Assembly (NCBI RefSeq): GCF_910589235.1
Contig: NC_060960.1
Coordinates: forward strand, 6,491,839 to 6,555,838
From: Vespa crabro
Taxonomy: Eukaryota > Arthropoda > Insecta > Hymenoptera > Vespidae
DNA length: 64,000 bases
Direction of reading: 5' to 3'
In this document: positions 26,861 to 44,000 of the stretch, piece by piece
Layout: every line of letters begins with the position of its first letter
How positions within the stretch are numbered: the first letter of the stretch is position 1
Program-made: the position numbers and the translations under genes
Notes under the pieces: model-generated
What the model saw: only the letters and a program-made list of their open reading frames with translations
What the model was told of the DNA's origin: nothing
Databases searched by the model: none

Positions 26861-27686
26861 ATCACCTAATTATTCTTCAAAATGTAGGATAAGATGCAAG
26901 TGATATAAACACACTAAATTATTTATTATTTTATGTTTATCCTTAATAAAATATACATAAGAATGACGCCATATTTAAATCATAAGCTACTACACTCGTA
27001 TGAAACGTAACTGTTAAATGTAAACTGTATATTCATATGTATTTTAATTTCTGATTAAAAATCTAAATAATATAAGAAGAAAATCAAAAAATCAATTCTA
27101 ATATATAAAATTCAATAAGTTTCTGCGAAATTGAGGGAGATTAATGTATATATCTATTTCTAATGTTTCTTTTTGAGGCAATAATTTGAGGACACTTCAG
27201 ATGGCGCATCCTATCTATAATTTTAACTTTAGACGCCGTGTGTATGTATAGGACACATATACAAAATCTTTACAAAATTTGTTATTGAAATCAAATCTTA
27301 TATTCTATATACAGATAAGTAGTGATTAGTCGTACATAATCTTATTATTTCGTTCTATTGCGCGACATGTTTGATGTTCATTTCGCGTATTATTCCTTTA
27401 TATTATGTATTATGTTAACGACATTGGGAAATCTCAAAAAATGTCGTGCGTAATTGTAAAAGCTTCGTCAGGTAATAGAAAGCATGGAATTAATTTAAAA
27501 TACTCTTTTAAAATAGCTTTTCATCGAAGTGCACGTTAATCTATTATATTATGTCTATGTGGGTTCTTATAAATAAGAGAAGATCTAATATTTCCTTTTA
27601 TTTATAGATTTATATTGGAATCAATATCGACTAGCTAGGGTTTCTTATCATTAATGTGATAAAGCTTATTTGTTTCTCCCATTGGT

Positions 27687-28711
27687 ATGGAGGTAAGTTT
27701 TTATGGATTTAAGCAGATAGATTCCATACATCTCCCTAAGATTAAAAAATATTATTTGTTTGGATAATCATCAAATCGTTGGTTAATCTTGATTATGAAT
27801 TACAGCCAGGTGCTAAAGTTCCTTTGCCATTAGAACCTATAAAATCAAATCAGGTAGAAGATAGAAGATTATGGGTGGGTAACCTAGATCTAAGGATTAA
27901 TGAGTAAGTATTTGCATGATCATATATTTTATGGTTTTTATTTCTTCAAATGAGTCATTTATTTTCTCAATGTGTTAATATGTTAATCAATTAAAACATC
28001 ATATTGAGCAATGACGCATTTGTAATTTATAAAACTATCTGAAAAACTAACTGTTTATTTGTCAACTGGTACCAACTCCTGAAACTCGTCCAAAAACATG
28101 GAACAATCGAAAAGTTCGACCTGCTATTTCATCGGTCAGGTCCACAAGCTGGTCAACCAAGGGGATATGCATTTGTTACTTATAAAAAGATAGAAGATGC
28201 TGAAGCAGCAAAAGATGCTTTACATAATCTAAAAGTAGGTGCTAAAAATATAGTAGTAAGATGGGCTCATAGTGTCACAGAGGTAAGTGAAAAAGTAATA
28301 CAAATATAATTTTATATTTTAATAAAAATCATATTTTTTATACTAATTTATTTTTAGCCTGACATAGAAAAACCAAAGCCAAAAATAGATATACCTGCAT
28401 TAGCAGGTGCAAAAAAAGAAGATAAAAAAATAAGGTTGGTTTTTCATTTTTATTGATATTTCTAATTTAGATATTAATTTTAATATAATTCCTATAGTCG
28501 TGAGACTGCTATTCAGGCAATAGAAGCAAAACTCAAATTAATGAAAGAATCAGAAGAAGAATTTGAATTGAACAAACCTTTGGATGGATCTCCTATCATA
28601 CATCTATATCAGAGAACAGAAAATCAAAAACCGTCCACATCTACACGCCATCATAATCGTGGAAACCACCACAATAACAAGCCATATAATCGTTATAAGC
28701 CAAGAAGATAA
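27687..28711 (+). CDS. RBM18: Probable RNA-binding protein 18
   Basis: Single-RRM protein, 202 residues. Exons: 27687-27692, 27806-27903, 28069-28282, 28358-28434, 28498-28711. The first coding exon holds only Met-Glu before a GTAAGT donor. The RRM spans about residues 24-105: RNP2 is LWVGNLDL and RNP1 is RGYAFVTY; VVRWAHS ends the domain. INEYQLLKLVQKHG matches the RBM18-type helix. The C-terminal part contains an AIQAIEAKLKLM helix as in RBM18 and a His/Arg/Asn-rich tail. The intron between exons 2 and 3 has a good GTAAGT donor at 27904, but the only reading that keeps the RRM intact needs an acceptor ending TG at 28067-28068. Molecular function of RBM18 is not established. Confidence 0.87.
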
Positions 28712-29142
28712 CTCAAATTGTCTATCCACATTTTTCATAAACAACATATTTTGAGTGATCATTTGAAGAGAAATACAATATGGAATCCTTTTCATGTCAT
28801 TATTATCACTGATATTTATATCATTTATATTTATAAAAGCATAGTATTATAAAATTGCTGATTCTTCTCTTGCGTGTGTATGTGTGCGTGCGTAAATGAT
28901 TCCTATATGGTGCAGACAAATGTAAAGCATCAAAAATATAACTATTTTAATTCATTGATAATGCTATGCTTGATATGTATGTACATGACGTACGTGTATT
29001 TTCATAATATATTGTATCAACATCTTTTGATAATAAACAAAAACATGTAATAAACTTTAAGAGTGGATTTTAAGATTATTGTGTTGAAATAATAAAACCT
29101 ATCACTTATTTAGATATTACATTTATATTCAATATATTTACA

Positions 29143-29935
29143 TTAATATTTTTTTAAGTATGTTTTTCCCCTCATATGATAAGGGAGAGGTACTACACCA
29201 GGACATGGAACTTGTCCAGGAATTTCACATATGCAACTTTTTTTACAACCAACACCAAAGTTAGCAGGATTATCTTTCTTTTCTTTGGCTATTTCTTCTT
29301 CAATTAAAAGTTCCTTTGATTTACCAATCACTTTAATAAGATGTTGAAGAATGCTTTCTTTTGGTTGACTATCTATATCTATTAACATCGTCTTTCCATT
29401 TTCTATTAAAGTATAATAATATTCAAAATACAATTACATATTACTGATATTAATAAATATAAATAATAAGTATATTAACATATTTATATTAATAATAATT
29501 AAAATATAATTATATATTACTTTTAACAATATTTATAATCTACTTAATACTAATATTAATACTATATTACAATATTATTATATAGTCTAAATAATTTATA
29601 TAATTACATACCATAATAACATTTTATAAAAGGAGATGGTGTTATATTTTTAAATGTAACAATTTGTACATTTGGATTTTGGTATAGTATTTGTGGTAAG
29701 TACCAAAATATGAAATCTCTAAAATATAAAATCATTTTAAAAATATAATATTTTTAAAAAACGATACTCCATTAACAAATATCTAACCTAAATTTTACCT
29801 CGCTCCTGAGTGATGTTCCCCGCTACTATTATAATTAATGGATAATATTTGTATTTTATCCTTTAGAACTAATTTTCCTGCTTTTAAATAGTTAAGCGTT
29901 CTTCGTATAGGTTCTTTACCTATCATAAACGGCAT
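29143..29935 (-). CDS. mRpS25: Mitochondrial small ribosomal subunit protein mS25
   Basis: Component of the mitochondrial 28S subunit, 167 residues (mammalian protein about 173). Exons on the minus strand: 29935-29799, 29718-29612, 29402-29143. Conserved segments include [60 protein letters not shown] and the Cys-rich end [20 protein letters not shown], followed by a short basic tail. It is tail to tail with RBM18 (431 bp between stop codons) and head to head with AlaRS (553 bp between start codons), which suggests a shared promoter for two translation genes. Confidence 0.93.
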
Positions 29936-30488
29936 TTTGACTAAATTTAGTTAATTTTTTTTATGTATTAAAACGACGAGAAATACAACCTATGCCTGTC
30001 GGTGAATTACTAATAGTTTAGTAAAGCGTCGATCTACAAATGTTGGTATTTATCTGTCTATATTAATATTATCATAATGAATATTCCATAAATAGGATGG
30101 GAAGATTTTTTTTGACATTTTTTTCAATTTGGAGATTATTAGTAGTAGAGCGATAAATTGCATGCACGTGTTTTGATTTTCTACCTTTCTCCTCACAGTA
30201 CTTTTAATCGGTAACATACATGTGTGTCGACTACACGGTTTTTAATATCTGTGTTTCAATTGTCGTCAATTACTAGTAATGTGCTATTTTTATTTAAACA
30301 TAAAACTACAGTACATATTTTTAAAATATCTTATTTGAATAATAATTTTGTTTTCTCATAGATAATAATATATTTTTTTTAATTTTGCTTAAACAGCTGA
30401 TGTAATCTATTTCCATATGGTGTAAAATTTATAAATTAATACAAATTAGTGTTACTCCATTACAGCCAGAAAAAAGACAAAGATTAAA

Positions 30489-35126
<4,638 letters not shown>

Positions 35127-35207
35127 AGATATGATAAAAAAGTGGGGGAACAATTCTCATTTTTATGAATATTTTTACAATTATGTATTTCTAAACATAT
35201 GTTTAAA

Positions 35208-36855
35208 TTATATAAAGATTTCATTTTTATTCATTGATTTGTCGTTTTCTTTTTTTAATTCATCATATAATATCCTAATTTGTTTCAATAAAGTAGATAT
35301 ATTAATACCTACTTTTGCAGATATAGGTATAATAGGCATATCGATTTTCTCCTTTAACAATTGTAAATTTTCCTGTAAATATATCATTGAGTAATATATT
35401 TTTTTTTTAACTTAATCTAAACGATCAAGAATTTAGTGATCATTATATCATTTTCTTACCTTAGCTTTAGGTAAATCCATCTTATTAGCGACAACAATAA
35501 AAGATCTATTGTTTAAATTTTTATTGAATTGATTGATTTCATAACTTAATATTTCTAATGCTTGCCAAGGTTCATCAAGAGAAAGATCTATAACAAATAA
35601 TAGAATAGCACAACGTTCTGCATGTTTAAGAAATGTTATACCAAGACCTTTATTCTTATGAGAGTCAGCTATGAGTCCAGGTAAATCTGCCACTGAAATA
35701 ATCAAAGCAAGATTAATTAATCATCATTAAGAAAAAGAAAAAAAAATCAATATTACCTCTAATTTGTTCATAATCATCATATGATATTGTACCCACATGA
35801 GGTTTCAAAGTTGTAAATGGATAAGATGCTACTTTTGGTCTAGCTCTAGATATAGCTCTTAAAAGTGTACTTTTACCAGCATTTGGAAGACCAATCTATA
35901 AAATAACATTTACGTAAAAAAGAGATACATCTATTTATGTCCACATTATCTTAAGTTAAAAGATTTAGCAATCTTATCTTTAACTTCGTATTAACCAAAA
36001 TTATATAAAATACTTACAAGTCCAATATGAGCCATACTTCTTACTTCCAGTATATATTGCAAATCTTCACCAACTGCTCCATATTCACAAATTTTTGGAG
36101 ATTGTTGAATGTCAGACGTAAAAAAAGTATTTCCATGACCACCTGCACCACCTCGTGCAGCAATAAACATCGAATTATCTTGATCCAAATCAGCTAATAT
36201 TGTTCCTTTAATGTTACGTATTATAGTTCCAGAAGGAACGGGTACAATATTATGACTAGCATTTTTACCATAACAATTTTTACAAGAACCGTTTTCTCCA
36301 TGTTCTGCTTTTAAGACACTTTTAATATGTTTAAAATCTTTAACATTATTTGAAACCTGTTCAAATAAATAAAAAGCATATTTTATACTAAGTCAATTAA
36401 AAAATTTTGTTTGTAATCACTCTACCTGGAAAATCACATGCCCACCATGTCCACCATCTCCTCCATCAGGTCCTGCACGATCATTTTTCCATAATTGCAG
36501 AAACGATATATTTCCATCACCACCTTTTCCACCAATGACTCTTACCTATGTAAATAATATATTGTAGTGAAATCAATATTAAAAACATAATAAAAAGTGA
36601 TATTTTCAGCTAGCTTGCCTGTTTTATATCCACAAAATATTGTGATGTATTGCCTGATGTTTTGGGTTTTTTAGTACGTATAGCATTTGGAATATATTTA
36701 TTATCACAATGATAAGTGTTCGTATAAAACGATTGACATATTCTTTTATCTATCATTTTATGTATTTTTATATTTGCAACTATATTATTTGGTACTGGAT
36801 AAAATCTTTGAGTTGCATGAATAGAAATATTATTCAGACAACGAAAGCAATACAT
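35208..36855 (-). CDS. MTG2: Mitochondrial ribosome-associated GTPase 2 (Obg family)
   Basis: GTPase needed for assembly of the large mitochondrial ribosomal subunit. Exons on the minus strand: 36855-36619, 36545-36426, 36356-36018, 35895-35757, 35692-35460, 35372-35208; 410 residues. The N-terminus is presequence-like. The Gly-rich Obg domain is clear ([43 protein letters not shown]). The G domain shows G1 GLPNAGKST, switch I with [10 protein letters not shown]3 DLPG, G4 NKMD and G5 SAK. The first intron has a GC donor (CAG|GCAAGC at 36618-36617) and a TAG acceptor; homology to the family's YFVD...V.GG junction supports it. The stop codon is 81 bp from that of AlaRS (tail to tail), and the start is 144 bp downstream of the FDXACB1-like stop. 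Confidence 0.93.
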
Positions 36856-36906
36856 CTAAATATAAATAAAAATACTAATCTAAATATAAATAAAAATATT
36901 TATCCA

Positions 36907-36945
36907 ATGTTTTTTTTTTTTTTTTTTTTTTTTTCTTTTTTTTAT
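36907..36945. repeat. Poly-T tract between MTG2 and FDXACB1-like gene
   Basis: About 39 bp of almost pure T in the short spacer. It forces a false frame of Phe residues on the plus strand. Confidence 0.85.
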
Positions 36946-36999
36946 CAGCAAAATATTTCTGTATCTAAGATTAATACCTTTAAACGGACTGAATTTATT

Positions 37000-38123
37000 T
37001 TATCTCACTATTACAACATTAAGATTTTCCTCTAAAATATTGGGAATTAAATTTTGATGCATTTGAATTACTCTTTGTCTATATAGAGGCACTATATAAG
37101 ACTTGTAAGTTATTCTATAAGTTTTCGTGGTCTTTTCTTTGGATGGAGATATATAGGATCCAATAAAATTAATTTCATCCACAATGTAACCTGCATGATT
37201 ATATAAAGTAGTATAAAATTTTAATGGATTAAAATCTTCTGTGACACAAATAGTTATATCAAAGGTAAATGCTGGTGGATATATGCACCAAATTTTTAAA
37301 TTCGATAATTTGTTTGACACATGAAATACATCTTTTCTTAAAAAATTATTTATATCGCATGTAACAATATTAATTTTATTTGTTGGAGATATGTTTTGAT
37401 AATTGGGTGGCTCTGACCTTTTGAAAAAATGAGTCAATGCATTCGTAGTATGAAATTGTTTTTGTAAACTACGATACCCTGTAACTACATAGATTGGAAA
37501 ATACGACCAAAGAAATGGATCTATCTTAGTTAATATAAAATTTCCATGAGCTGCCATTTCTGTAACTTTCCATGAATCATTCCAATTTCTTTTAGGCTCA
37601 TCCATAGGTGTTCCACCTTGACCATTACAAAGAGTTATCAATACTTCTACATTAGGATTATTTAATTTTTCAATTTCTATGAAAAATTGTCTTAATAATT
37701 CTCGATTTTTTTCTATTCTCATTTTACCACCAACATGAGGAAAATTAAAAATAATTTTATCAAAGGATTCCTTTTTTAAAATAGGATTTTCCATTAATTT
37801 TGTTGCATCTATTCCCAACAATACACGTATGCCTGAAAAGAAAATCATAGCGTTTCATCATACCTTTTTCAAAAAATTTAAATCTGTACACTTACATATT
37901 ATAAATTTTACATTATAAAACATTATATATTGTTTATTCACTAACCATGTCTTTTAAGATATTCTATGTTTTTCTTTCCAGCTTCATCAGATATATCAGA
38001 TTCATAGCACGTAGCTATTAAGTTTATTTTAAGGTTAAGTTGATATAACGCTACGGAAAATGAAAAATTTCCTTCTCCTACGAGTAGCACTGACTCATTT
38101 TCAACGAAAATCGATGGTTTCAT
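37000..38123 (-). CDS. FDXACB1: FDXACB1-like protein: BMT5-type methyltransferase plus FDX-ACB domain
   Basis: Two exons on the minus strand, 38123-37946 and 37832-37000, giving 336 residues. The N-terminal half is a Rossmann-type domain of the BMT5/DUF2431 rRNA uridine methyltransferase family: SVLLVGEGNFSFSVAL (SAM-binding loop), LIATCYESD, FDKIIFNFPHVGGK and VEVLITLCNGQGG. The C-terminal 95 residues are a ferredoxin-fold anticodon-binding domain as in mitochondrial PheRS (CIYPPAFTFDITICV, EINFIGSYISPSKEKTTKTY, ITYKSYIVPLYRQRV, ending LNVVIVR). The vertebrate FDXACB1 protein has the same order of domains but is longer. Substrate in animals is not established to my knowledge. The gene reads into MTG2 with a 144-bp spacer on the same strand. 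Confidence 0.88.
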
Positions 38124-40723
38124 TTTATTAAATGCTTAAAATTATATTGAACTATGATGAACAGATTTTTTTTCTTTAATACATCTATTAAATGCATATG
38201 AATAAGATTCGATTATAACGTTGATTGCATTTAAAAATTTAACAATAAAAACAGTGCAAATACTAACCTTCTATATACAATAAAATTAATTATAAATGAA
38301 AATCCACATTTGTTTCGAATTATACAAGAATATGATTATGTTTATAAAGTATCACATAACCTTATTTTAGAAATAAACAAACAGTACGAAAGTAATGGTA
38401 ACACTCATTATTATAATACAAAATTCTTTCTTAATTTTACTAAATTTTGTAAGTTTGTTTTGGTTACAAAATTCAAACAATTCAATCAAATAAGTTAATT
38501 TTACTTTTGAGAGTAACCTATGAAGACATTAATCATTTTCGATTATTATACTCGATATCAGAATACTTTCGATTTAAATCGATATTTCAATTAATCGAAA
38601 AAGAAAAATTTCAAACACGAAATATCCATATGCAATATAATATAATTTATTTTCTATTAAATTCTCGTTGTTATTATTAATTAATATGGTATATATAATA
38701 TTTAAATTATGATTTGAATTATAATTTTTACAAAAAATCAAACCAAATATTTAAATTATTGACATATAATAAAATATATCGTAAAATAAAAAATTCTTAT
38801 CTAGTAATTATTCTCTGACTTTGCATACAGAAATTCCCGTATATTGAATTTACATAAATAATCAACATCGTTAACACTTTTCTTGTTACGATTGCAGATT
38901 ATCTGCTTGCTGTTGTAATGTTCTCTGTATAACACACTCTAATTCAATATATAATCATTTTTTTTTTGTAATATTATTTTTTAAATCAATAATAAATTTC
39001 ACTATTTAAAAATATGTGCTTTTCATTAGTGCAATGTAAAGAGGAATGAAATGAAAATGGCCGGACAAAACTGAATTATTTCGATATATTTTAATACGAA
39101 CGATTCCTATTTAATAATTTTATTTTTAAACATTTGAAATTTCTTCATGAATATTGTAAGAAATAGCTGTAGTAATTGCTAAGTATAATCATGTAAAATA
39201 TGAATGAAACTATTTTTAGTAAGTACTCCAGTTGGAGTACAAATTTAGAAGCACGTGAGTGCATGCTTTCACTTTTACGGGCGGTGCATTCGTAATGCGG
39301 CACGTGGAATTATCGAGGGTCTCCAAGGTGTTTACTAAATGAAATATAAAAATTCTTCTTTTTCCCCATAAAGAAATATACGTTTACCATTTTAAAATAT
39401 CGACCGAGATCGAAAATCATCTGCTTATATATTTCAAGGAAATACGAATCTTTGTTATATTGCTCCTGATACGTAAGTATTAACTAGATTACTTACAATC
39501 TTAACCGAGATACTTTTATCGTTCTTTGCAATCAAATCTATATAGAGAAATTTTTCCTTTTCTGCATTTTAGTAACAGTTAGATATAAAATGACTCTTGT
39601 ACTCGATATTCAAAAGAATTTATATTCAATTAATCATATCACAATACGATAGAAATAAACAACTTTAAACAACTAAATATTACACTATTTCAATGTATGC
39701 GTTAAAAACTTATTTAATCTATTAATCAGCAAAAATTTTCGACTAATGAATGTGAACATGTAAAATTTATTTTTATTAAATTAATTTCAATTAAAAATAA
39801 AACTTTCGATTAAAAATACGGTAGAGATAAAAAACAATGGTTAAATTAATGAATCGTAATATAAAAAATTGGGACATTATAATGGTTTTTTTAATTGGAG
39901 TGAGAAATAAATGATTTATATATTTATTCTTTTATCAGGAAGAAGTGAAATCTTTGTAAGATGAGTTAACCCGTCATTTAAATTCACAGATTAATTAATT
40001 TCTTTATTTGTTTCTCTCATATAATTATATTTGCCAACTCTTTATTTCACGATTTTTCAGAAATGAAACAAGTGTTTATCTTAGAAATGCAAGCTATAAC
40101 GTCATAGCGATAAGGACACATTGGTTTTGTACTCCTATAACATTAGTTCATGATCTAAAACGACATTTTACATAATCATCTCAAATTAAAATTGTCGATG
40201 TTATCTTCGTGACTATTGTAATGGTGTTAATAGACGAGAATGAAAGTAGGATTCGCATGTTCTTACGTTCAAATATACGCGTTTTTTATGTCTTGATCTC
40301 TCTCTCTCTATACACATACGAGCAAGTAGAATGAATATAATTCATCGCATAATCAAATGCGTATTCTATATATATATATGTTACTAACTAATGATTTTAT
40401 CTCGCATTCATTATACGTAACTATGTATTTATAAATACAAACTATTCGCATAGAGTACTTTCTTATAATATACTTATAGAAAATCTATCTAATTAATTTA
40501 CTTATAAATATGCAAGTCTCAAGTATCGACTTTTGTTGTTTAGAGACAGAGCTCGTTTATTATTCCTTTGAAGAATAAAATTGACATCGATAGAAATGAG
40601 TTTCCTTGTGTACAGGATGTCAAAGGTCACCTCCCTTTCCACCGTACATATATAACGAATATGTAATAAAAGCGAATACATATAAATAATCTTCGGAGTT
40701 TATATATATATATCTTCGGAGTT

Positions 40724-40754
<31 letters not shown>

Positions 40755-41500
40755 TATTTACAATACGATTAATTCTTAAGAAGTTTTCAATTTTGTTCTT
40801 CGTCTAATAAAATGTTGATATGAAAGAGAGTTCGTTTTCCTGTAAGGTCGGCGAACGTAAGACGACGTGTATCTTCTAACATAGACGGGGAGTTAAAAGT
40901 TAGGGTTGGTTGCATGGTCGATCGTATATTAAATAAAGTATGAGCATTCTGCGAAACAGCAAGTGTCCTAGACGAAATGGCCATCGAGTCATGTGATGCT
41001 TTTCACGCTGTAGTCCGATACGCGCGGACGGCCGATAAATTATGTAGCTTCTTCGGCTTTCTTTTGCGGTGAAACTTGAAGGCCATTTGGAGGGTAACAC
41101 AAAGAAAGATTATTGTCTAATGTAAGTGCGAAGAATTATATTGTAACTTTCGTGACCAAGTGAATGAATAGAAAAACTTATAAATTTTCTATATCTCAGA
41201 TCAACCAAATGTACAATCTTATAATATATTTAAATTTCAATCAACGTTAAATAGTTTTTCATATATATCATTAAAATTTCATACGAATATTTTTAAGAAC
41301 AAAAAATAAATATTATTTCTAGATAATAATGAAAGCATAGATTTATATTTAAATCTGTAAAAAAAAATTGTGTTTAAATGTAATCACAATATTATTGAAA
41401 CATAACTTGTATAATTAAAAACAGTACAGAAAATAAATATGTGTTGGAACGTTTCGTGATTTAGAACATTGAAAGACAAAGAAAGATACATCGAAAGTTA
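38124..41500. other. Intergenic region
   Basis: No coding exon recognised. It contains a motif cluster of ATCGATAT/TTAATCGAAA type at about 38538-38603, an 18-bp palindrome at 39223-39240, two CACGTG E-boxes (39252-39257 and 39301-39306) in a less AT-rich patch, and a duplicated TCTTCGGAGTTTATATATAT unit at about 40690-40745. A GC-richer patch at 40800-41100 has short open frames on the minus strand with no family resemblance. Confidence 0.45.
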
Positions 41501-41539
41501 TTTAGAAATAGGAAGAAGGATCAATAACGGCATGATCTG

Positions 41540-42188
41540 TAAACGGTGTTACACGTAATTGTTTCGAAGCAGTTCGATTGCGAGGAGAGGAGGAAAAAGA
41601 AAATGAAGACGGTAAGAACGTGTCACCCCAATGGGTGGAAGCATAGTGCGTCGCGCAGGAGCATCGCAATCGGACAGCTCCGGTCTCGCCCGTTGCGGAA
41701 ACGAAAGAAGGCGAATTTTGCCGAAAGACACCGATCGTCGAGTAAACCGCGAACGATAAAAGTGCGGGTAGGAAGGGTGGGGTTAGAGGAACAAAGAGTG
41801 CAAGAGGCGCGCTCGTTCGAGTTTTAGACCGCTCGAAAGTCTAATCCGAAAGACGGGAGGTGCTTGAGGGAGAGCAGGAGAAACAGGAAAAGCAGCAGTA
41901 GCAACTGCCGTTGCCGCCGTCACCGCCGCCGTCGCCGTTACCACCACCGCCTCCACCGTAGACAAGAACGAACGAAAGCGAAAGCAGCGCCTCCGTCTCC
42001 GTCGGCAGTGGCACAATCCTCGGCGTCGAAGCTTGCCGCGCTACTCTTCGACCTCTCATCATCTTTACCGTCCCTCCCAAATCGCTATCGTGGTCCTTTT
42101 TCTATTTAATCAATCTCGCATTTGGTTCTTTGCCGTTCTAAATTTCCTCTTCCTTTCTCTTTTTTTCTCTCACTCTTTCCACTATTTT

Positions 42189-42225
<37 letters not shown>

Positions 42226-42231
42226 CTCTTT

Positions 42232-42276
<45 letters not shown>

Positions 42277-43120
42277 ATATATACACACACACACACACAC
42301 ACATATCGCTATCTTTATCTTTCCATCTATCTCTCCTTGCACACGCACGTACGTTCCGTCCTTTTTCCTCTTTCTGACTCTCTTTCTATCTGGGAATCGC
42401 TTACGTCCTTCGCCCTTTTCGTCCGACGTTCGTCTTACAAATAGCACGCATCTAGGCGGCTCTTCTACTCCCGGACGCGCTCGCCGGTACCGTATTTCGC
42501 GACAGAAAAGTATATTACTCGACGCATGCCACCCCGTATGCGTACATGTGCATCGTGGAGCCGGCTTCGGGCACACTTGTCTCGAAGATATCAACGAAAG
42601 GAAGGATATTTATTTTACCGTTACGACAACTACGTCTATTTCTTCGAAGGATAACTCGTCGAACTTTCTTCCTCTACGAGAAGAAGTTCCTTCAAATTCA
42701 ACAATAAGAATCGTCGCACTGTCACGGGTACGCCCTTCTTCATTCGAAGGAATCGCGTCATTATTCTCGTGTTGCGTGTGTTGTGTATCTGTGTGTGAGA
42801 AAGAGACGAGCGCGCGTCAGTCACGTCACGCGAGTCTGCTGGTGCCGTCGTATAAGAATCAGTAACGCACGCGACAGTCCAGCATTTTTAAATTGATTCT
42901 CAGTGCCGGTCTTTCTCAACCACCTGCTTTCTTTTCTCTCTTTTTTCTCTCTCTGTTTTTCTCTCTCTTTTTCTCTCTCTCTCTCTCTCTTTCTCTCTCC
43001 TCTCTCTCTTCTTATCTTTCTCACACTTTGTGAACCTTTTGCTTTCTTCCATACATGGATTTTCCAAAGAGATGTTCGTTTGATTCATGAAATGAGTTCA
43101 TTCAATAAAACGATGGACAT
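41540..43120. promoter_or_regulatory. GC-rich, repeat-laden island, likely promoter/5' UTR region
   Basis: Unlike its surroundings, this 1.6-kb stretch is GC- and CpG-rich, with CCG/GCC triplet runs at 41900-41965, (TA)n, (ATCT)n and (AC)n microsatellites at 42190-42302, CT-rich tracts at 42920-43020 and many CG dinucleotides. Open frames on both strands are low-complexity (poly-Arg, poly-Ala, Ser/Leu) and look non-coding. The nearest downstream coding gene is PEDS1, whose coding exon is preceded by an acceptor (TTTTACAG ending at 45150), so this may be its promoter and first exon. The link is inference. Confidence 0.5.
42190..42302. repeat. Compound (TA)n-(ATCT)n-(AC)n microsatellite
   Basis: TA repeats to about 42222, a CTAT/ATCT tetranucleotide run at 42234-42276 and AC dinucleotides at 42283-42302. 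Confidence 0.92.
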
Positions 43121-43963
43121 CAAAGGATGACATCACTATACTTTAAAGAATGTCTGTGCCTGTGTCTCCACGATCAATCCTTAGATCGTGTTCGTTATTT
43201 TGATAATACATCAATTTTCTTTTTTGACACTTCAACCTAAAAAAAAAAAAAAGAAAAAAGAAAGAAAAAAAGAAAAAGAAAAAGAAAAAACCAGAAATAT
43301 CTAAAATAAGCTCGATTAACTCACACGTTGGAGAATTTGTTCTCGTTGGCAGGGTCACAATGAATTATCTTTTACCTACTCGTCGTCTGTGTAACACGAG
43401 AGAAAAGAAAAGAAAAAGAGAGAAAGAGAGAATGAGAGTATGAACAAGGTTAACGTCCGCAGATATGGTAAGAGATGATGCACTCGAGGATTCTTCCGAA
43501 TTACTTCGTTCACTCGTTCCTGAAGGAACAAAGAGAAGAATCATCGAGGTAATAAAGGATATAGTACTCTTCTCGTCATTCTTAAAGCTCGTGCGAGCAA
43601 GAAATTAACCCACTTTTCGGCGGCACGTGCGCACTCTCAAATCCGGCACAGACGTTTTGGCGCCTCCGTTGCCTTGTCCGCTCGCTTAAATCTCTAACAT
43701 GACGTGACGTTGTAAAGGAAAAAAAGAAAAAAAATACAAAATCGAAACGTCTATCCGATTATCGATGGATTTTGATTATTCATTTAAAAAGAATATCTTG
43801 TATTTTTTAAAAACTTGTTTAATGATCACAATCTTTCCTCTATTCTTCTTCTTTATAACAAATATCGTCTTGTTGGATCTTTTTTATATCCTAAAACAAT
43901 AAATGCAAACATTAATTTTATATTCTATTTTTCTATTGACTTTTATATATTTTTTAAAATGAA

Positions 43964-44000
<37 letters not shown>

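Noticed and set aside
28604..28795. Minus-strand ORF over the RBM18 3' end
   Set aside because: Shadow of RBM18 exon 5; no homology.
41783..42377. Several overlapping ORFs on both strands, rich in Arg, Ala, Ser
   Set aside because: Products of GC-rich triplet and microsatellite sequence; frames overlap on both strands and none shows a domain or splice logic.
42821..43130. Lys/Arg/Glu-rich and Ser/Leu-rich ORFs
   Set aside because: Translations of the CT/GA-rich tract in two frames.
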